From the NCBI GenBank assembly GCA_036365515.1, contig CM070873.1, forward strand, positions 218,972,876 to 219,036,875: a stretch of 64,000 nt of DNA. The letters are read 5' to 3'. Below, piece by piece: positions 22,050-33,581 of this stretch (positions within the stretch are counted from its first letter, which is position 1; each line of letters begins with the position of its first letter). The translations under genes were made by a program, and so were the position numbers. Under the pieces are notes generated by a model. It did no database searches. It was given only the letters and a program-made list of their open reading frames with translations, and was not told the origin of the DNA. The stretch is from Torymus aiolomorphi. Lineage: Eukaryota; Arthropoda; Insecta; Hymenoptera; Torymidae.

Positions 22050-23740
22050 CAAAGTTGATTTTACAGTATTGTTTTATTTATCAATCTGCAATGAAATGCA
22101 TGTGTTACCATATTGCGTGATTTTATTTAATACAACAGTAATTGATGATTTCTTCATCAATTAATAATTATCATAATTTTAAATATTATTTAATCCGCAG
22201 AAAATTCAGTAATAGATCATTCCTTTATTGATTTGCAATAAAAAATTTGTATAACTTAATGTGCATGTTATTTTATATGTAAATATTCTTTCTAAATCTG
22301 CAATCAAATGCAGTAATTAAAATTTTGCATGATTTAATTTAATACTACAGGAATCGATTTCCTTTTATCGATCTGTAATCAAATATTATGTTTATGATAT
22401 TCCATATTATCGTAAACTACTGCAGTAATTGATAATTTCTTTATCAATTAATAATTATCATAATTATCTATAATATTATTAAATCTGCAGCAATGCATCA
22501 TTTCTTTATTGATTTACAATAAAAAAAATTTATAACTAAATGTGCATGTTATTTTATACGTAAATATTTTTTTAAATCTGCAATCAACTGCGGTAGTTAT
22601 AATTTTGCATAATTTAATTTTATACTGCAGGAATCGATTACCTTTTATCGATCTTTAATCAAATATTATGTTTATGATATTGCATGTTATCGTAAACTAC
22701 TGCAGTAATTGATAATTTTTTTTTTTAATTTATTATCAAAGAACGTTTTGCATGTGTTATAATATTACATGATTTTATTCAAAACAACAGTAATTGATGA
22801 TTTTATCAATTAACAATTATCATAATTTTGTATGATATTGTTTGATTCACAGCCAATTCAGCAATAGATCATTTCTTTATTGATTTGCAATAACAAAATT
22901 TTTGTATGACTAAATATGCATGTTATTCTATATGTAAATATTTTTTTAAATCTGCAATCAAATGCTATCATTATAATTTTGCATGATTTAATCAGTAGTC
23001 AAATATTATGTGTATGATATTGCACGTTATCGTAAACTACTACAGTAATTGATAATTTCTTTATCAATTAATAATTACCATCATTTTCTATGATATTATT
23101 AAATCTGCAGCAATAGATCATTTCTTTATTGATTTGCAATAAAAAAAAATTTATAACTATGTACATGTTATTTTAAATATTTTTTAAAATCTGCAATCAA
23201 ATGCGGTAGTTATAATTTTGCATGATTTTATTTCATACTGCAGGAATCGATTTCCTTTTATCGATCTGCAATCAAATATTATGTTTATGATATTGCATGT
23301 TATCGTAAACTACTGCAGTAATTGAGAATTTCTTTATGAATTTATAATCAAAGTTCGTTTTGCATGTGTTACATTGTTGCATGATTTTATTAAATACAAC
23401 AGTAATTGATGATTTCTTCATCAATTAATAATTATCAAAATTTTGTTTATTATTTAATCTGCAGCAATAGATCACTTCTTTATTGATTAGCAATAAAATA
23501 TTTTTTATAAGTAAATGTGCATGTTATTTTAAATGTAAATTTTGTTATTAATCTGCAATCAAATGCTGTAGTTATAATTTTGCATGGTTTTATTTAATAC
23601 CGCAGGAATCGATTTCCATATCGATTAGCAATCAAATATTATGCTTATGATATTGCATGTTATCGTAAAATACTGCAGTAATTGATAATTTCTTTATGAA
23701 TTTATTATCAAAGACCGTTTGCATGTGTTATATAATTTTG
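22050..23740. repeat. AT-rich satellite, about 280-bp unit in a 614-bp higher-order repeat
   Basis: The block ATTGAT(A/G)ATTT(C)TT recurs at about 22139, 22428, 22708, 22792, 23048, 23322, 23405 and 23679. The 22708/22792 pair repeats at 23322/23405, about 614 bp later, indicating a higher-order unit. Other landmarks are TTTTATCGATCTGCAATCAA, CTGCAGTAATTGA and AATAGATCATTTCTTTATTG. Confidence 0.85.
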
Positions 23741-23749
23741 CATAATACT

Positions 23750-24470
23750 AATAAATGTGCCATTATCGCTTTATTCAGTACTATTCTGTACTACGAAATT
23801 ACTATCAGTAAGCGAATTACATTACATGATAAATAACGTATGAAACAAAAATAAGAAATTATTAGTGTGTGATTTTTATTTATAAGAAATAAGTAAATTA
23901 ATAATAGCGCATGATATATTAGAAATAAGAAATTTCAGAATGCATTTTGTAAAAAAGTTGTATCTAATGATACTAATGCCATTATCGCTTTACTCAGTAC
24001 TATTCTGAACTACGAAATTACTATAAGTAAGCGAATTACTTTACATGATAAATAATGTATGACACAAAAATAAGAAATAAGAAAATTAATAATGCATGAT
24101 ATATTAGAAATAAGAAATTTCAGAATGCATGTTGTAAAAAACTTGTATCTAATGATACTTATAAATGTGCCATTATCGCTTTATTCAGTACTATTCTGTA
24201 CTAAGAAAATACTATCAGTAAGCGATTTACATTACATAATAAATAATGTATGAAACAAAAATAATAAATTAATAGTGCATGATTTTTATTTATACGAAAT
24301 AAGAAAATTAATAACGCATCATATATTGGAAATAAGAAATTTCAAAATGTATGTTGGAAAAAGTTGTATCTAATGATACTAATAAATGTCCCATTATCGC
24401 TTTATGCAGTACTATTATGTACTACGAAATTACTATCAGTAAGCGAATTACATTACATGATAAGATGTAT
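23750..24470. repeat. Tandem repeat, units of about 190-230 bp, four copies
   Basis: CATTATCGCTTTATTCAGTA and its variants start units at 23761, 23980, 24171 and 24402. Each continues with ACTATCAGTAAGCGAATTAC and AAATAAGAAATTTCA. The length variation comes from indels in the TTTATTTATAAGAAATAAG part. Confidence 0.85.
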
Positions 24471-24479
24471 ACTTTGATT

Positions 24480-25800
24480 CGTAAACCGATTTTCAGCTTT
24501 GGAAATGGTTTTTGAAAAATATTAATTTTACAAAAAAAGAATCTTGTACGAGAAGCTAAATTAGAGGGGGTATCTAAAAATAGAAAAATTTTCATTAGAA
24601 AGCTTTAGATGCCAAAAATTTGTATACAGACTCATAATTTTACAAAAGTTTAAAATGTAGAAAAGGCACATATTAGAAGTAGATTTATTTTAGAAAATTC
24701 ATTTCATGGAAAAAATTGAATATCGAATTAAATTTATAGAAGATATTACTATCGAAAAAAATGATATAATTTCGTACGCTAAAAATGAAGAATTCCCCTA
24801 TTATAGAAAGTTCACAGTTCCGAAAATGCTGAATTTAGTGGAAATTCAAAGGATCAATTATTCGAATTCTACTCTATAGAATGAAATATAATAATATGAA
24901 TTTTAGAAAACCAAAATATAGAATGATACTTTTGGAATTTCTAGCTATTCGAATATAATGATTCGAAAGATATGAATGTAGAAAGGCAATACGTCAAAAG
25001 TTCAATGTTTCGAAAAACAAATGTCGAAGGTTCAAACTTTCGAAAAATTAATTGAAAAGGTTTGAACTTTCGAAAAAAAATAATTGAAGTTAAACATTTA
25101 GAAGGTTCAAACTTTCGAAAAACAAATTCAGAATGTTCAGACTTTCGAAAACATATGTACTATTCAGCTAGGGTAAAGAAAAAGTAATTAACGCTAGATT
25201 GTAAACTTTCGACATTTTGAGCTTTCGACATTTTGAACATTCGATATTTTTAACTTTCGACATTTTTAACTTTCGATATTATGAACTTTCGACATTTCTC
25301 TTTCGATATTTTGATCTTTCGATATTTGGACCTTTCGATATTTAGACTTTTCAATATTCTGAACATTCGATATTTGAACATTTGATATTTGATATTTACG
25401 AGATTTTCAGCATTCTAGATTTTCAATTTTCGATCTTTTGAACTATCTAAAGATGCTATTAAATTCTATATTTTGATCTTTTGATATTATGATTTTCTAA
25501 TTTATGTACAGATCTTTTCTGTAGATTTCGTTTCTGTAATTTAATTTCTAAAATTTGGGTTTTCGAAATTATAGTATTCTAAAATTATAAATAAATATTT
25601 TTTCTACAAATTTACTATTCCTTAAAATTATAATTCGTAAAATCGAATTCGAACTTATAAATTTTCAACTTTATGAATTTCGAATTTCTTTTTATTGAAA
25701 TTACAAGTTTTCCATTAAAACAAGTTCTGATAAATTACCTTTCTTTAAAAAAGTTTTCTATTTTTCGATACCCCCTCCTAAATTACAACTTTATAAACAT
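24480..25800. repeat. Foldback element of TTCGAA-type short repeats
   Basis: The outer arms are complementary: AGAGGGGGTATCTAAAAATAG (about 24564) pairs with TTTTTCGATACCCCCTCCTA (about 25765). Inward, the left side is rich in GGTTCAAACTTTCGAAAA and the right side in TTTGAACATTCGATATTT, so orientation flips near 25200. About 1.3 kb could fold on itself. No gene. Confidence 0.7.
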
Positions 25801-25825
25801 AACCTTAAAATCTATGTTTATTTAT

Positions 25826-25935
25826 TTATTTATTTAACCAGAGTACTACATGTTGTTATACATGTTATTATTTACTTCAAGACATAGTTATATGTCTGAA
25901 GCAGCTAACATCCTATACAGGGTAGACATAGCTAC
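25826..25935 (-). mobile_element. 3' end of a non-LTR retrotransposon
   Basis: On the minus strand the sequence ends in a (TAAA)n tail, TTAAATAAATAAATAAAT. Upstream it reads CCTGTATAGGATGTTAGCTG and resembles the 3' end of the LINE whose tail lies at 45401. Only the untranslated tail is present, a 5'-truncated copy. Confidence 0.5.
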
Positions 25936-26162
25936 CTGGAGTGTGATATAAAAAAAGTGATAAATTGTTTATCACAAGTTCGTATGACGATAAATGAAAT
26001 TTATAAAAAAAAAAGACGGGCCCCTGTACATAGGTCCGAAAACTTTTTAAAGATCCATTTAAAATCTCATTTATTCTCGCATAATTTGTTTGAAAAAAAT
26101 TTATAAACTTGATACGGATATTTTCATAATTTTTTATGAGAAAAATTATTTCCTATATTATG

Positions 26163-26438
26163 CACTGAGAGAAGAATACTTATGTTCTGTTTGAATTCGA
26201 AAATGCAATATTGTAACTGTTACAATATCTTATATTCGAATAGGGGAGATTTTAGACGGCAAATCTCATATTGCACCTATTACAATATCAATATTTATAG
26301 CAACATATTGAAATTGTTTAGAAGAACATGGTGACTTAACTGTTACAATGCGTATATTTGGAAATATTTAAATATATAGGCATGTTAATAGTTATGAATC
26401 TTAGGATCCCATGTTGACATTAAACACTTCTCTCAGTG
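26163..26438. mobile_element. MITE, about 276 bp
   Basis: Ends CACTGAGAGAAG (26163) and CTTCTCTCAGTG (26427-26438) are perfect inverted repeats, extendable to TGCA at the outside. The inside contains TGTAACTGTTACAATATC and is non-coding. The superfamily is not determined. Confidence 0.65.
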
Positions 26439-26722
26439 CACGCCATCTGTGCGAGTATTTTGGAACTAAAAGTTTTACGCATATAGATTAAGCATATCTT
26501 CAGCGCCATCTACTGTTTAATATACAGTAGTTGGCTCTCCCTACATTATCGACTGAACCCAACACGATTTTTGTTGAGTATCACATGGCCTTAAGTAATA
26601 AAGAAATAGTGCTGAATATTAAATTAAGAAATACATTGAAAAAAAGTTTTGCACTAGGAATCAAAAAAGTCGTGCTGCTAAATAAAATTATTGAAATAAA
26701 TTGGAAATCAAGAGAGATAGAA

Positions 26723-27590
26723 ATGGCGAGACAAGCAAAATTTGAAGATATTGTTATACCAATTTTTGACGGAGAAAATTACTCAAGTTGGAAAATTAGA
26801 CTGATGATGCTGCTGGAGTACAAATAGTGTAAAGATCCTGTAGATAGATTAAGAAACAACGACGAAAACGAAGCAGAATGGAAGAAAAAGGACTTAAAAG
26901 CAAGAACGATTTTAGTGAGTACAATAACAGATAAACAGTTAGAATACGTAAAAAAACTGCACAACTGCTCGTGAGATGATAACTCAGTTCGACAAGATAT
27001 ATTTGACGGAATCCACGTCATTACAAATAATATGTAGAGGAAAACTGGAAGAAATCAAACTCAAGAATTATGATCGAGTAGATGAATTTTTTGTGGAATT
27101 CGAAAAGGCAGTGAACGAGTTCAAAGCAGCTGGTAAAAATATAGAAGCCGAAAATATGAGATACTTAATTCGAGCATTACCATCAAGCTACAGCTACATT
27201 GGAGATTTCATGGACGTCATACCGGAGCAACAAAGGACAGTAGACTATGTCAAATCTAAAATTAAAGAAAAGAACATGTCAGAAAATGAATGTGATAAAA
27301 AAGGTAATATGAGTACTTTTACAGCTAATTTCGAAGGGAAATGCTTTTCCTGTGGTAAAACTGGCCACCGACAAAAGGACTGTTGGAGTCAAAAGAGTCA
27401 ACAGGGCAACAGGGGCAGAGGTGCCCAACGAGGTCGTCCAAACTACGGACAGAGAGGCAACAGCCGAGGCAGAGTCGCTCAACCTGGCCGAGGGCGAGGC
27501 GCAGACAGACATCCAGATCAACAGAGAGGCGAAGCGTCTAGTCAACAACGCTCAGCAACAACTACAGAAGCAGACTCAACTGAAGCTTGG
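26723..27590 (+). pseudogene. gag: Copia gag
   Basis: The ATG at 26723 gives MARQAKFEDIVIPIFDGENY, then SSWKIRLMMLLEYK and a TAG at 26825. Reading through that stop gives EWKKKDLKARTILVSTITDK, and after a frameshift near 26967 comes TAREMITQFDKIYL and the rest of the capsid-like region. A CCHC zinc knuckle, CFSCGKTGHRQKDC, lies at about 27342, followed by an Arg/Gly/Gln-rich tail. It packages element RNA. One stop and one frameshift disable it. Confidence 0.9.
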
Positions 27591-28372
27591 GTAAGACAAG
27601 TAGTTAATCCGCAAATTAATCAGGTAACAGGATGCGAATTTAACCAAAACTGTACCGAATTACTATGGTTATTAGACAGTGGGTACACTGATCACATAGT
27701 ACAAAATGATAAATTTTTTGATAATTATGTAAACTTGAAAGAACCTATAAATGTTAAATTACCGGATGAAAAAATCTTAAAAGCTACGAAAGTAGGCAAC
27801 ATAGAAGTACACTTCAAAAATTATTATAACGTTTCAAATATTGTTTTAAATAATGTATACTATGTAAACGGAATTAAGCAAAATTTATTAAGTTTATCTA
27901 AAATAACTCAAAATTGTACAGTAGTAGCCAGAAATGAAAATGCCAAAATTTGTAATAAATATAGAAAGTTATTAGCTATTGCACATAAAAAGGAAAATTT
28001 GTACTTTATGAAAAGACTTGGAAACAAAAGCATACCAAACGAAACATATGTAAATAACGTAAAATTAACTGAAAAAGAGAGATGGCACAGGGCATTAGGC
28101 CACGTCAATTTTCAATATCTAAACAAATTAGTGAATGATAAATTAGCAATAGGCTTGCCAAGTAAAATAGAAAATATTAATATGAAATGCGCAAACTGCA
28201 TTGAGAGTAAAATGTCAAATGTACCATTTAAAAATGACAGATCAAAAACTAGTAAAATTTTGGAATTAATACATACGGATCTAAATGGACCACATAACAC
28301 TATAGGTTATGGTGGTGAAAAATACTTTCTAACATTTATAGACGATTACAGTAAATGCACTAGAATTTTTTG
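27590..28372 (+). pseudogene. pol: Copia protease and integrase N-terminal part
   Basis: In frame with gag's second part. The protease active site is WLLDSGYTDHIVQN (about 27668). Then come the pre-integrase zinc region RWHRALGHVNFQYLNKL with CANCIESKM, and the integrase start ELIHTDLNGPHNT with the first catalytic D and FLTFIDDYSKCTRIF. The frame ends in CFLLEEALR, which belongs to the inserted family F repeat: the true Copia sequence stops at the T-run at 28366-28372 and resumes at 33582. Confidence 0.9.
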
Positions 28373-28492
28373 CTTCCTCCTAGAGGAAGCTTTGCGATAG
28401 TAAATTTTTGAGTTGTTGTAAAAACATGTTATCATTGTGTTCCGATGTGTTAGGAATCAAAATACATAGTTTTTGAAAAATGTCTGTATGGA

Positions 28493-28494
<2 letters not shown>

Positions 28495-28524
<30 letters not shown>

Positions 28525-28537
28525 GATGGATGTGTGT

Positions 28538-28631
<94 letters not shown>
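28495..28631. repeat. (TG)n microsatellite in family F copy 1
   Basis: Almost pure TG dinucleotide with a GGGTGGGTGGATGG interruption. The Cys-Val and His-Thr frames across it are artefacts. Confidence 0.95.
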
Positions 28632-28634
<3 letters not shown>

Positions 28635-28919
28635 CCTGGATCTCAGCGTCTACTCGGTCGATTTTGACCGGATAGGTCTCATTTTTTTTGTTTTTTTTTG
28701 CGTGATGGCGGGTCAAAAATCCGTTTTTTGATTGGGGCGATGCGTTTTTGTTTTTTTTTTTTCAAATTTTCGATTTTCTCAAAACTGTTTTTTGATTTTT
28801 TTTAATGATAGGATCGAGTTATTCGAATCCGAGGGGTAGCGTTCGAAAGAGAATTAAAATACCTATATTTTCTAAAAAAAAAAAGTTTTTAGCTTTCACA
28901 GTTCTTTTGTTATTAACAA

Positions 28920-29015
28920 CTAGGGGGGCTGCGCCCCCCAGCGTGCCTTCGGCACGCCATCCCCCCCGCCCCCACACACACCTGCTCCTCGCTTCGCTCA
29001 TTGCCCGCCCCCTCT
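28920..29015. other. GC island with two adjacent perfect hairpins
   Basis: Stems GGGGGGCTGCGCCCCCC and GCGTGCCTTCGGCACGC lie side by side, followed by C-runs. Composition is extreme against the AT-rich surroundings. It forms the minus-strand 3' terminus of the Helentron-like element. Confidence 0.75.
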
Positions 29016-30360
29016 TCGTTTTTACATAATAGGCACGACCGCAGTGCTCAGAAGAACCTTATACTTTCATTATTGCAAAAATTGTAATACTTTATTTGTC
29101 ATTTTCATCATTAAAATAAACATAAATACATCTACAGTAAAGTTTAAATAAAAATTGTCCATTTACTTTTACATATTTATTTCTTCTATTTTGTAGAAGG
29201 TTTGCGTTTTAATTTTGCATGTATAAGTATATTTAGATAAATTTTTAAATATAGTCTGTAATGTATATAAATTTAATATGTACTAATAGATATGATTAAA
29301 GTGTACATAGAAATATTGAATATAAGTATCATGATTGCAGGTATATTTAAAATTAAAAAACATTGTTTTCATAATTTATATCGAAATTATAAATTTTTTT
29401 TTATTTTTATTTATGAAAACGTTAAATAGAAAAAAAGTTTTTTTCAATGTTATCCCCAACTTATGTATTTGAAATTTTTGTGTATAGTCAAATCCTGTTG
29501 AATTATATGAGGAAAACTATTGTTTCATTGCTCTCGATTAATAAAAAAACATTAAAGTTGAATTTCATACAGTTCTAACGAAAGGTGGGGACTCTTATAG
29601 CTGCTCGCGGGTGTTCCTAACTGCATATACCTTTACAATCTCAATTACGAAAAAATATTCGCGGCACATCATGCACACATACACTAATACCGCGAAAAGG
29701 AGAAAAACAGAAGAAACTAGGCTGAACGAAATGAAAACTCCAACAGTCTTTAGTTTTAACGAAAGATGGCCGTCAGCTGCTCACACGACGCTTTGCATGA
29801 AATGTTAACTACAGGGGAAATAAAAGCGATGTTTGCGGGTTCCTAATTAAAAAAAAAAGTACAAAAGTTGACTCGTATCCCGACGAATTTATACCACGCG
29901 CAGTACAATCTCAATTTCGAAAAATTACTCGCGGCGGCCGGCGCGCACACATCACATACATAAATACACACACGCTCTAACGCGGCGAAAGGGAAAGGAT
30001 TGAGGAAACGAAGGAATAGGCTCAGCAGTCAGCACTAAGGCACTCGAGAATCTGGCATCTGGCTATTATCTGGCTATATTCTTTCGACCTCCGCGCCTTA
30101 ACCGTTAGCGCTGCGTGCATGAGCGGCTACACGAAGTACTATTGTCGCAGCACGGGCACACGGCCCGTCTCACCGTCTGCCGTCTTGCATTGCTGTATGC
30201 GTATCAGCGTATGTGATACAATTCCAACGCCCGGCGTTCCCAGCGATGACAGCAGACTGCTGTAGTACGGCTTCCTGATGGATGTCCCTCTCGCCGTAAC
30301 CGTCTGCTGGTGGTGACTCGTCGGAGACAGCAATGCAGCAGGGTCGACGACGAGAGCAGT
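29016..30360. other. Interior of the Helentron-like element, no recognised gene
   Basis: AT-rich until about 29580. Then a diverged direct duplication follows: TACAATCTCAATTACGAAAA (about 29633) against TACAATCTCAATTTCGAAAA (about 29903), each followed by CGCGGC and ACAC-rich sequence. Short frames (29611-29808 and 30139-30333) are not recognised. Confidence 0.4.
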
Positions 30361-31225
30361 TTTGGTAAGCTCTTTTATGTTCCTAACCTCTTTGATAGCT
30401 CTGCTGAAGATACTTCTTTTTGTTGCAGGTAGCTGGTGCAGCGAGGAGAGTGAACAACGACCACTGCTGCAGACTCTTCTTTCGTATGGTAATGTTTTTT
30501 TGTGTCATCTATTTATTAGTTATATGTTGTTTTTAGATGCTCATCTCTCCTCACTTGGCTGCCAGAGTAGTGGGTGATCTGATGTTTGTGCCTTGGTCGA
30601 CTCCCAGGCTGATTCTGTCCCTGACAGTGAAACATCAGCCAAGGTCTCTGACAGTCTTTCCTCCGAGTGTAGTTACTGATCGGATTACTCTAGCGGATGG
30701 CTGCTAGTTACTTATTAGATGATCCTGAGAAGACTGGCATACATGGAGTAGCGCCAGCATGGACCGTCCAGATCCACTTTGCTGCATCTACAGCTCCATC
30801 AGAGATCCTTAAGTGTCAATGTACTGTAGGGTGCAGCAAGGATAGCAAAAAGCAATCACTGCTGCAGACTCTCCTTTCGTATGGTAATATTTTTTTGTGT
30901 CATCTATTTATTAGTCATATGTGGATTTTAGGTGCTTAACTCTCCTTGCTTGACTCCCAGAGTAGTGGCTGATCTGCTGCTTGTGCTTCGTCAATCCCTA
31001 GGCTGAGACTGTCCTTGAAAATGAGACACGAGTGCAGGTCTCTGCCAATCCTTCCATTCCAGATGGTGTAGCTACTGTCCTAGCGGATGGTTGCTAGTTG
31101 TGAATAGATGATCCTGAGCAGACTGACATTCATGGAGTAGTGCTAGCTTGAGCCGTCCAGCCCCACTTTGCTGCTTCTGCAGCTCCATCAGTGATCTTCG
31201 AGTGTCAGTGGTTTAGAATGTGAGG
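30361..31225 (+). repeat. Two tandem exon/intron-like units of about 390 bp
   Basis: CACTGCTGCAGACTCTTCTT (30460) and CACTGCTGCAGACTCTCCTT (about 30850) start matching units. Both contain TTTCGTATGGTAAT, an intron-like TTTTTTTGTGTCATCTATTT and an AG, then CTAGCGGATGG and a block ending CATGGAGTAG(C/T)G. Splice-like pairs are GGTAAGCTCT (30364) to TTGTTGCAG (30429) and GGTAATGTTT to TTTTTAG. A relative on the minus strand lies at 60590-60745. No conserved frame, so probably non-coding. Confidence 0.55.
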
Positions 31226-32535
31226 GGATAGGTAATTAGGAACTGGGGAATATCATAAAAGTGCTAAGTGTGTGGTTAAATGCAGTTCGGGTAGGTAGTT
31301 GTTTGTAGTTGGGGTAGTCGGGTAGGTACTTCTTTGTATATGGCAATTTGTCATCTAAAAAAATCTATATTAAATTTTATTTCTATATCTATTTTACTTC
31401 TATATTAGATTTTTGTATTTGATTTTTATATTTCTTCATCAACTTTTGCATTTTAATAATTAGTAAAGTCCAGGCGTAACCTATTTACTTCAATGAATGT
31501 ACCTTGCTCGAATATTAGAGAAATTATGTATTTAAACAGGTTCAGTACGGATAATGTATAAGAAAAAGTACATTAAGTTAATAAGTTAAGCTAAAGTAAA
31601 AAGAGAATCAAAGAAATTTTCAGATTATTATATTATTATTTCTGATATAAAAAGCGTTATGGGCAAAAGTTTTTTTCTTTTACAACAATACAAAGAATAT
31701 GGCAGATTTCACAAGTCATATTTGACTCATGCCGTACTGAACCTGTTGAAAAAAATACATTTGAAAAGTCAGTGAACATCAGTAATTTATTGTGTATAAC
31801 GTATGTGAGTAAAAGCATCCCTTTCACAGCCCATACATTACACAAGTTTTGTTTGGTAAATATAATATTACTTCAATATGTATTTATATAATATTATGTA
31901 ATTTTGATTCTTTTAGTTCAACATCAATTTATATTTTATATTTTTATTATATTTTTAACTCATCAGGAATTGATCGTGCAAAAAAATGTCGAATAGCAAA
32001 AAGTTTTGTTTCAATATTATCTATAACTTTTGCATTTAACATTTATGTGTAAATTTAAATCCTGTAAAGTAATAGCAAAAAAACGACTATTTTTGATGAT
32101 TTTAGCGATTTTTTCGCTATTACATTGTTAAATATTGTTCATAGAAAAAAATGTTCAATGTAAAAAAGACGTCTTTTAATTAGTTTTAGCAGATGCATTT
32201 GTTGTTTTTGACTTAAATTTAATTTTGTTCACCGTATGCTCAAAAATCGATTTCTTCAAATTTTTATTTGCCCTGGCGTTTTTTTATTTGTCGATCGATT
32301 TGGCTCGATAGAGAACTGTCAGTTACTTATAATTAGACGAGTATATTCCCCAAAGCCCGTTTGGATCCGTCGAAATTTCGCTGAGATAATCGGGTTACTT
32401 GATCACATACATACGTACAGACATACATACATCTCTGAAAACGCTTAAAATGTACTTTTGGGTGGAAAATAGTTTTTATGTTGTAAATTTTCATAATTTG
32501 AAGTGTTACAATTTTCGCCCTGACGAAAATATAAG
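31226..32535. other. AT-rich interior, no recognised gene
   Basis: Short frames of 60-70 codons occur on both strands (31657-31845 minus, 31849-32052, 32236-32448) without recognisable motifs. The last 40 bp (32540-32580) hold two tandem copies of CGAGAAGCGGTCGTGCCTAA. Confidence 0.35.
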
Positions 32536-33581
32536 GCTCTCCCGAGAAGCGGTCGTGCCTAACGAGAAGCGGTCGTGCCTAAAAACGTGTTTTTTTAGAA
32601 GATTATAACTCCTAAACTTAACGGTCAATTTTTTTGAGAAAAATCGTGATAATACAGAATATAAATAACTATAATCTATTAAAATTTGAATACATTCTGT
32701 AGGCTAGATTTTGAGTAAAAAATTGAAAAATGAAAAAAATCAGTTTTGTATGTCCAACGATTACAAGAGTAAAATTGACTTAATGGCTTCAAAATTCCTT
32801 CTAGAGCTAGATTTTTTATAGTTCTCGTCGAGTTCTTTGGGCAAAATGATTGGTCCATAAATTTTAGAGATATTTGAGGTTAAAAATTTTTTTACATTTT
32901 TTTAAAATCGTAATTTCTCGAGAACGGCTTTATGTATCTGAATGGGGTGGGTGGCATTCGAAAGAGAATTAAAATACCTATATTTTCTAAAAAAAATTAA
33001 TTTTCTATCTATCACGGGTCTTTAGTTATCATCAAAAACAAAAACGTGTTTTTTTTTTTAAACTCATAACTCCAATGATGTGTAACAAAATGAATTAAAA
33101 TGTTTAAAAATTATATCTATTATAATCTATTATAATTATGAATTATGCATTATTATAATTTATTTGTGAGTTATGAACTTTTTTAAAAAAACACGTTTTT
33201 GTTAATAATAAAAGAACAATGATAGCTATAAATTTTTTTTTTCTTAAAAAATATGAATTATGAAATATAAAAAAAAACACGTTTTTGTTAATAACAAAAC
33301 AACCGTGATAGCTATTTGTTTTATTATAAAATATAAATATTTGACTTCTATTTCAAATGATAACTTTATTTATCAGCTCAAAATTTATATAAATTTGATA
33401 TAAATAAATAATAAATAAATAAATAAATTTAAAAATTAACAATTTTTAATATTCATAAATGAATTTAATTATAATTATGCAATAAATTTTTTAAAAAATT
33501 ATAAATTTTGTTATTAAAAATTAATTAAAGGAATCAACAAATTACGGTTGAAGAAGTTGCGGTCCAATGAATTGGCAGCGG

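Larger units (their letters stand above)
13292..26594. mobile_element. 13.3-kb TTAA-flanked element made of tandem arrays
   Basis: TTAA at 13292-13295 and 26591-26594 bracket perfect 17-bp terminal inverted repeats, GGCCATGTGATACTCAA (13296-13312) and its complement (26574-26590). The outside sequence rejoins the Copia leader just before gag. The inside holds no recognisable transposase. It is a succession of unrelated repeat blocks: a 314-bp satellite, an exon-like array, a long inverted repeat, a 154-bp satellite, an unrecognised exon-like locus, 280-bp and 200-bp AT-rich satellites, a foldback, a LINE tail and a MITE. The TIR resembles those of small TTAA elements at 53808 and 54719. Confidence 0.75.
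28920..32580 (-). mobile_element. Helentron-like non-autonomous element
   Basis: It interrupts family F between TATTAACAA and AAAACGTG, which are contiguous in other F copies. Read on the minus strand, the 3' end is a GC hairpin (GGGGGGCGCAGCCCCCC) ending CTAG and followed by T, as at Helitron 3' ends. The 5' end is AGGCACGACCGC, whose complement recurs 110 bp inside the other end (29031-29042), like the subterminal inverted repeats of Helentrons. Insertion between two T residues also fits. No Rep gene is present. The cargo includes duplicated exon-like segments (30.36-31.2 kb). Confidence 0.45.
28373..33581 (+). mobile_element. Family F repeat, copy 1, interrupting Copia integrase
   Basis: It starts with the palindromic hairpin CTTCCTCCTAGAGGAAGC and ends GAATTGGCAGCGG. 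The 7-mer TTTTTTG lies on both sides (28366-28372 and 33582-33588), a plausible target duplication. After the hairpin comes a TG microsatellite (28495-28631), then the segment with GATGGCGGGTCAAAAATCCG and a series of long T/A runs. It has no coding capacity. It is interrupted at 28920-32580 by another element; without it the repeat is about 1.55 kb. Other copies: 41498-42655 (-), 51722-52990 (+), 58131-58680 (+), 59081-60374 (-). Confidence 0.75.

Noticed and set aside
27279..27548. Minus-strand ORF opposite Copia gag (also 38509-38943, 44721-45161 and 46756-47262)
   Set aside because: Shadows of well-supported coding sequence on the plus strand.
28473..28731. Cys-Val or His-Thr repeat proteins at the TG tracts (also 51816-52205)
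   Set aside because: Dinucleotide microsatellite translations.
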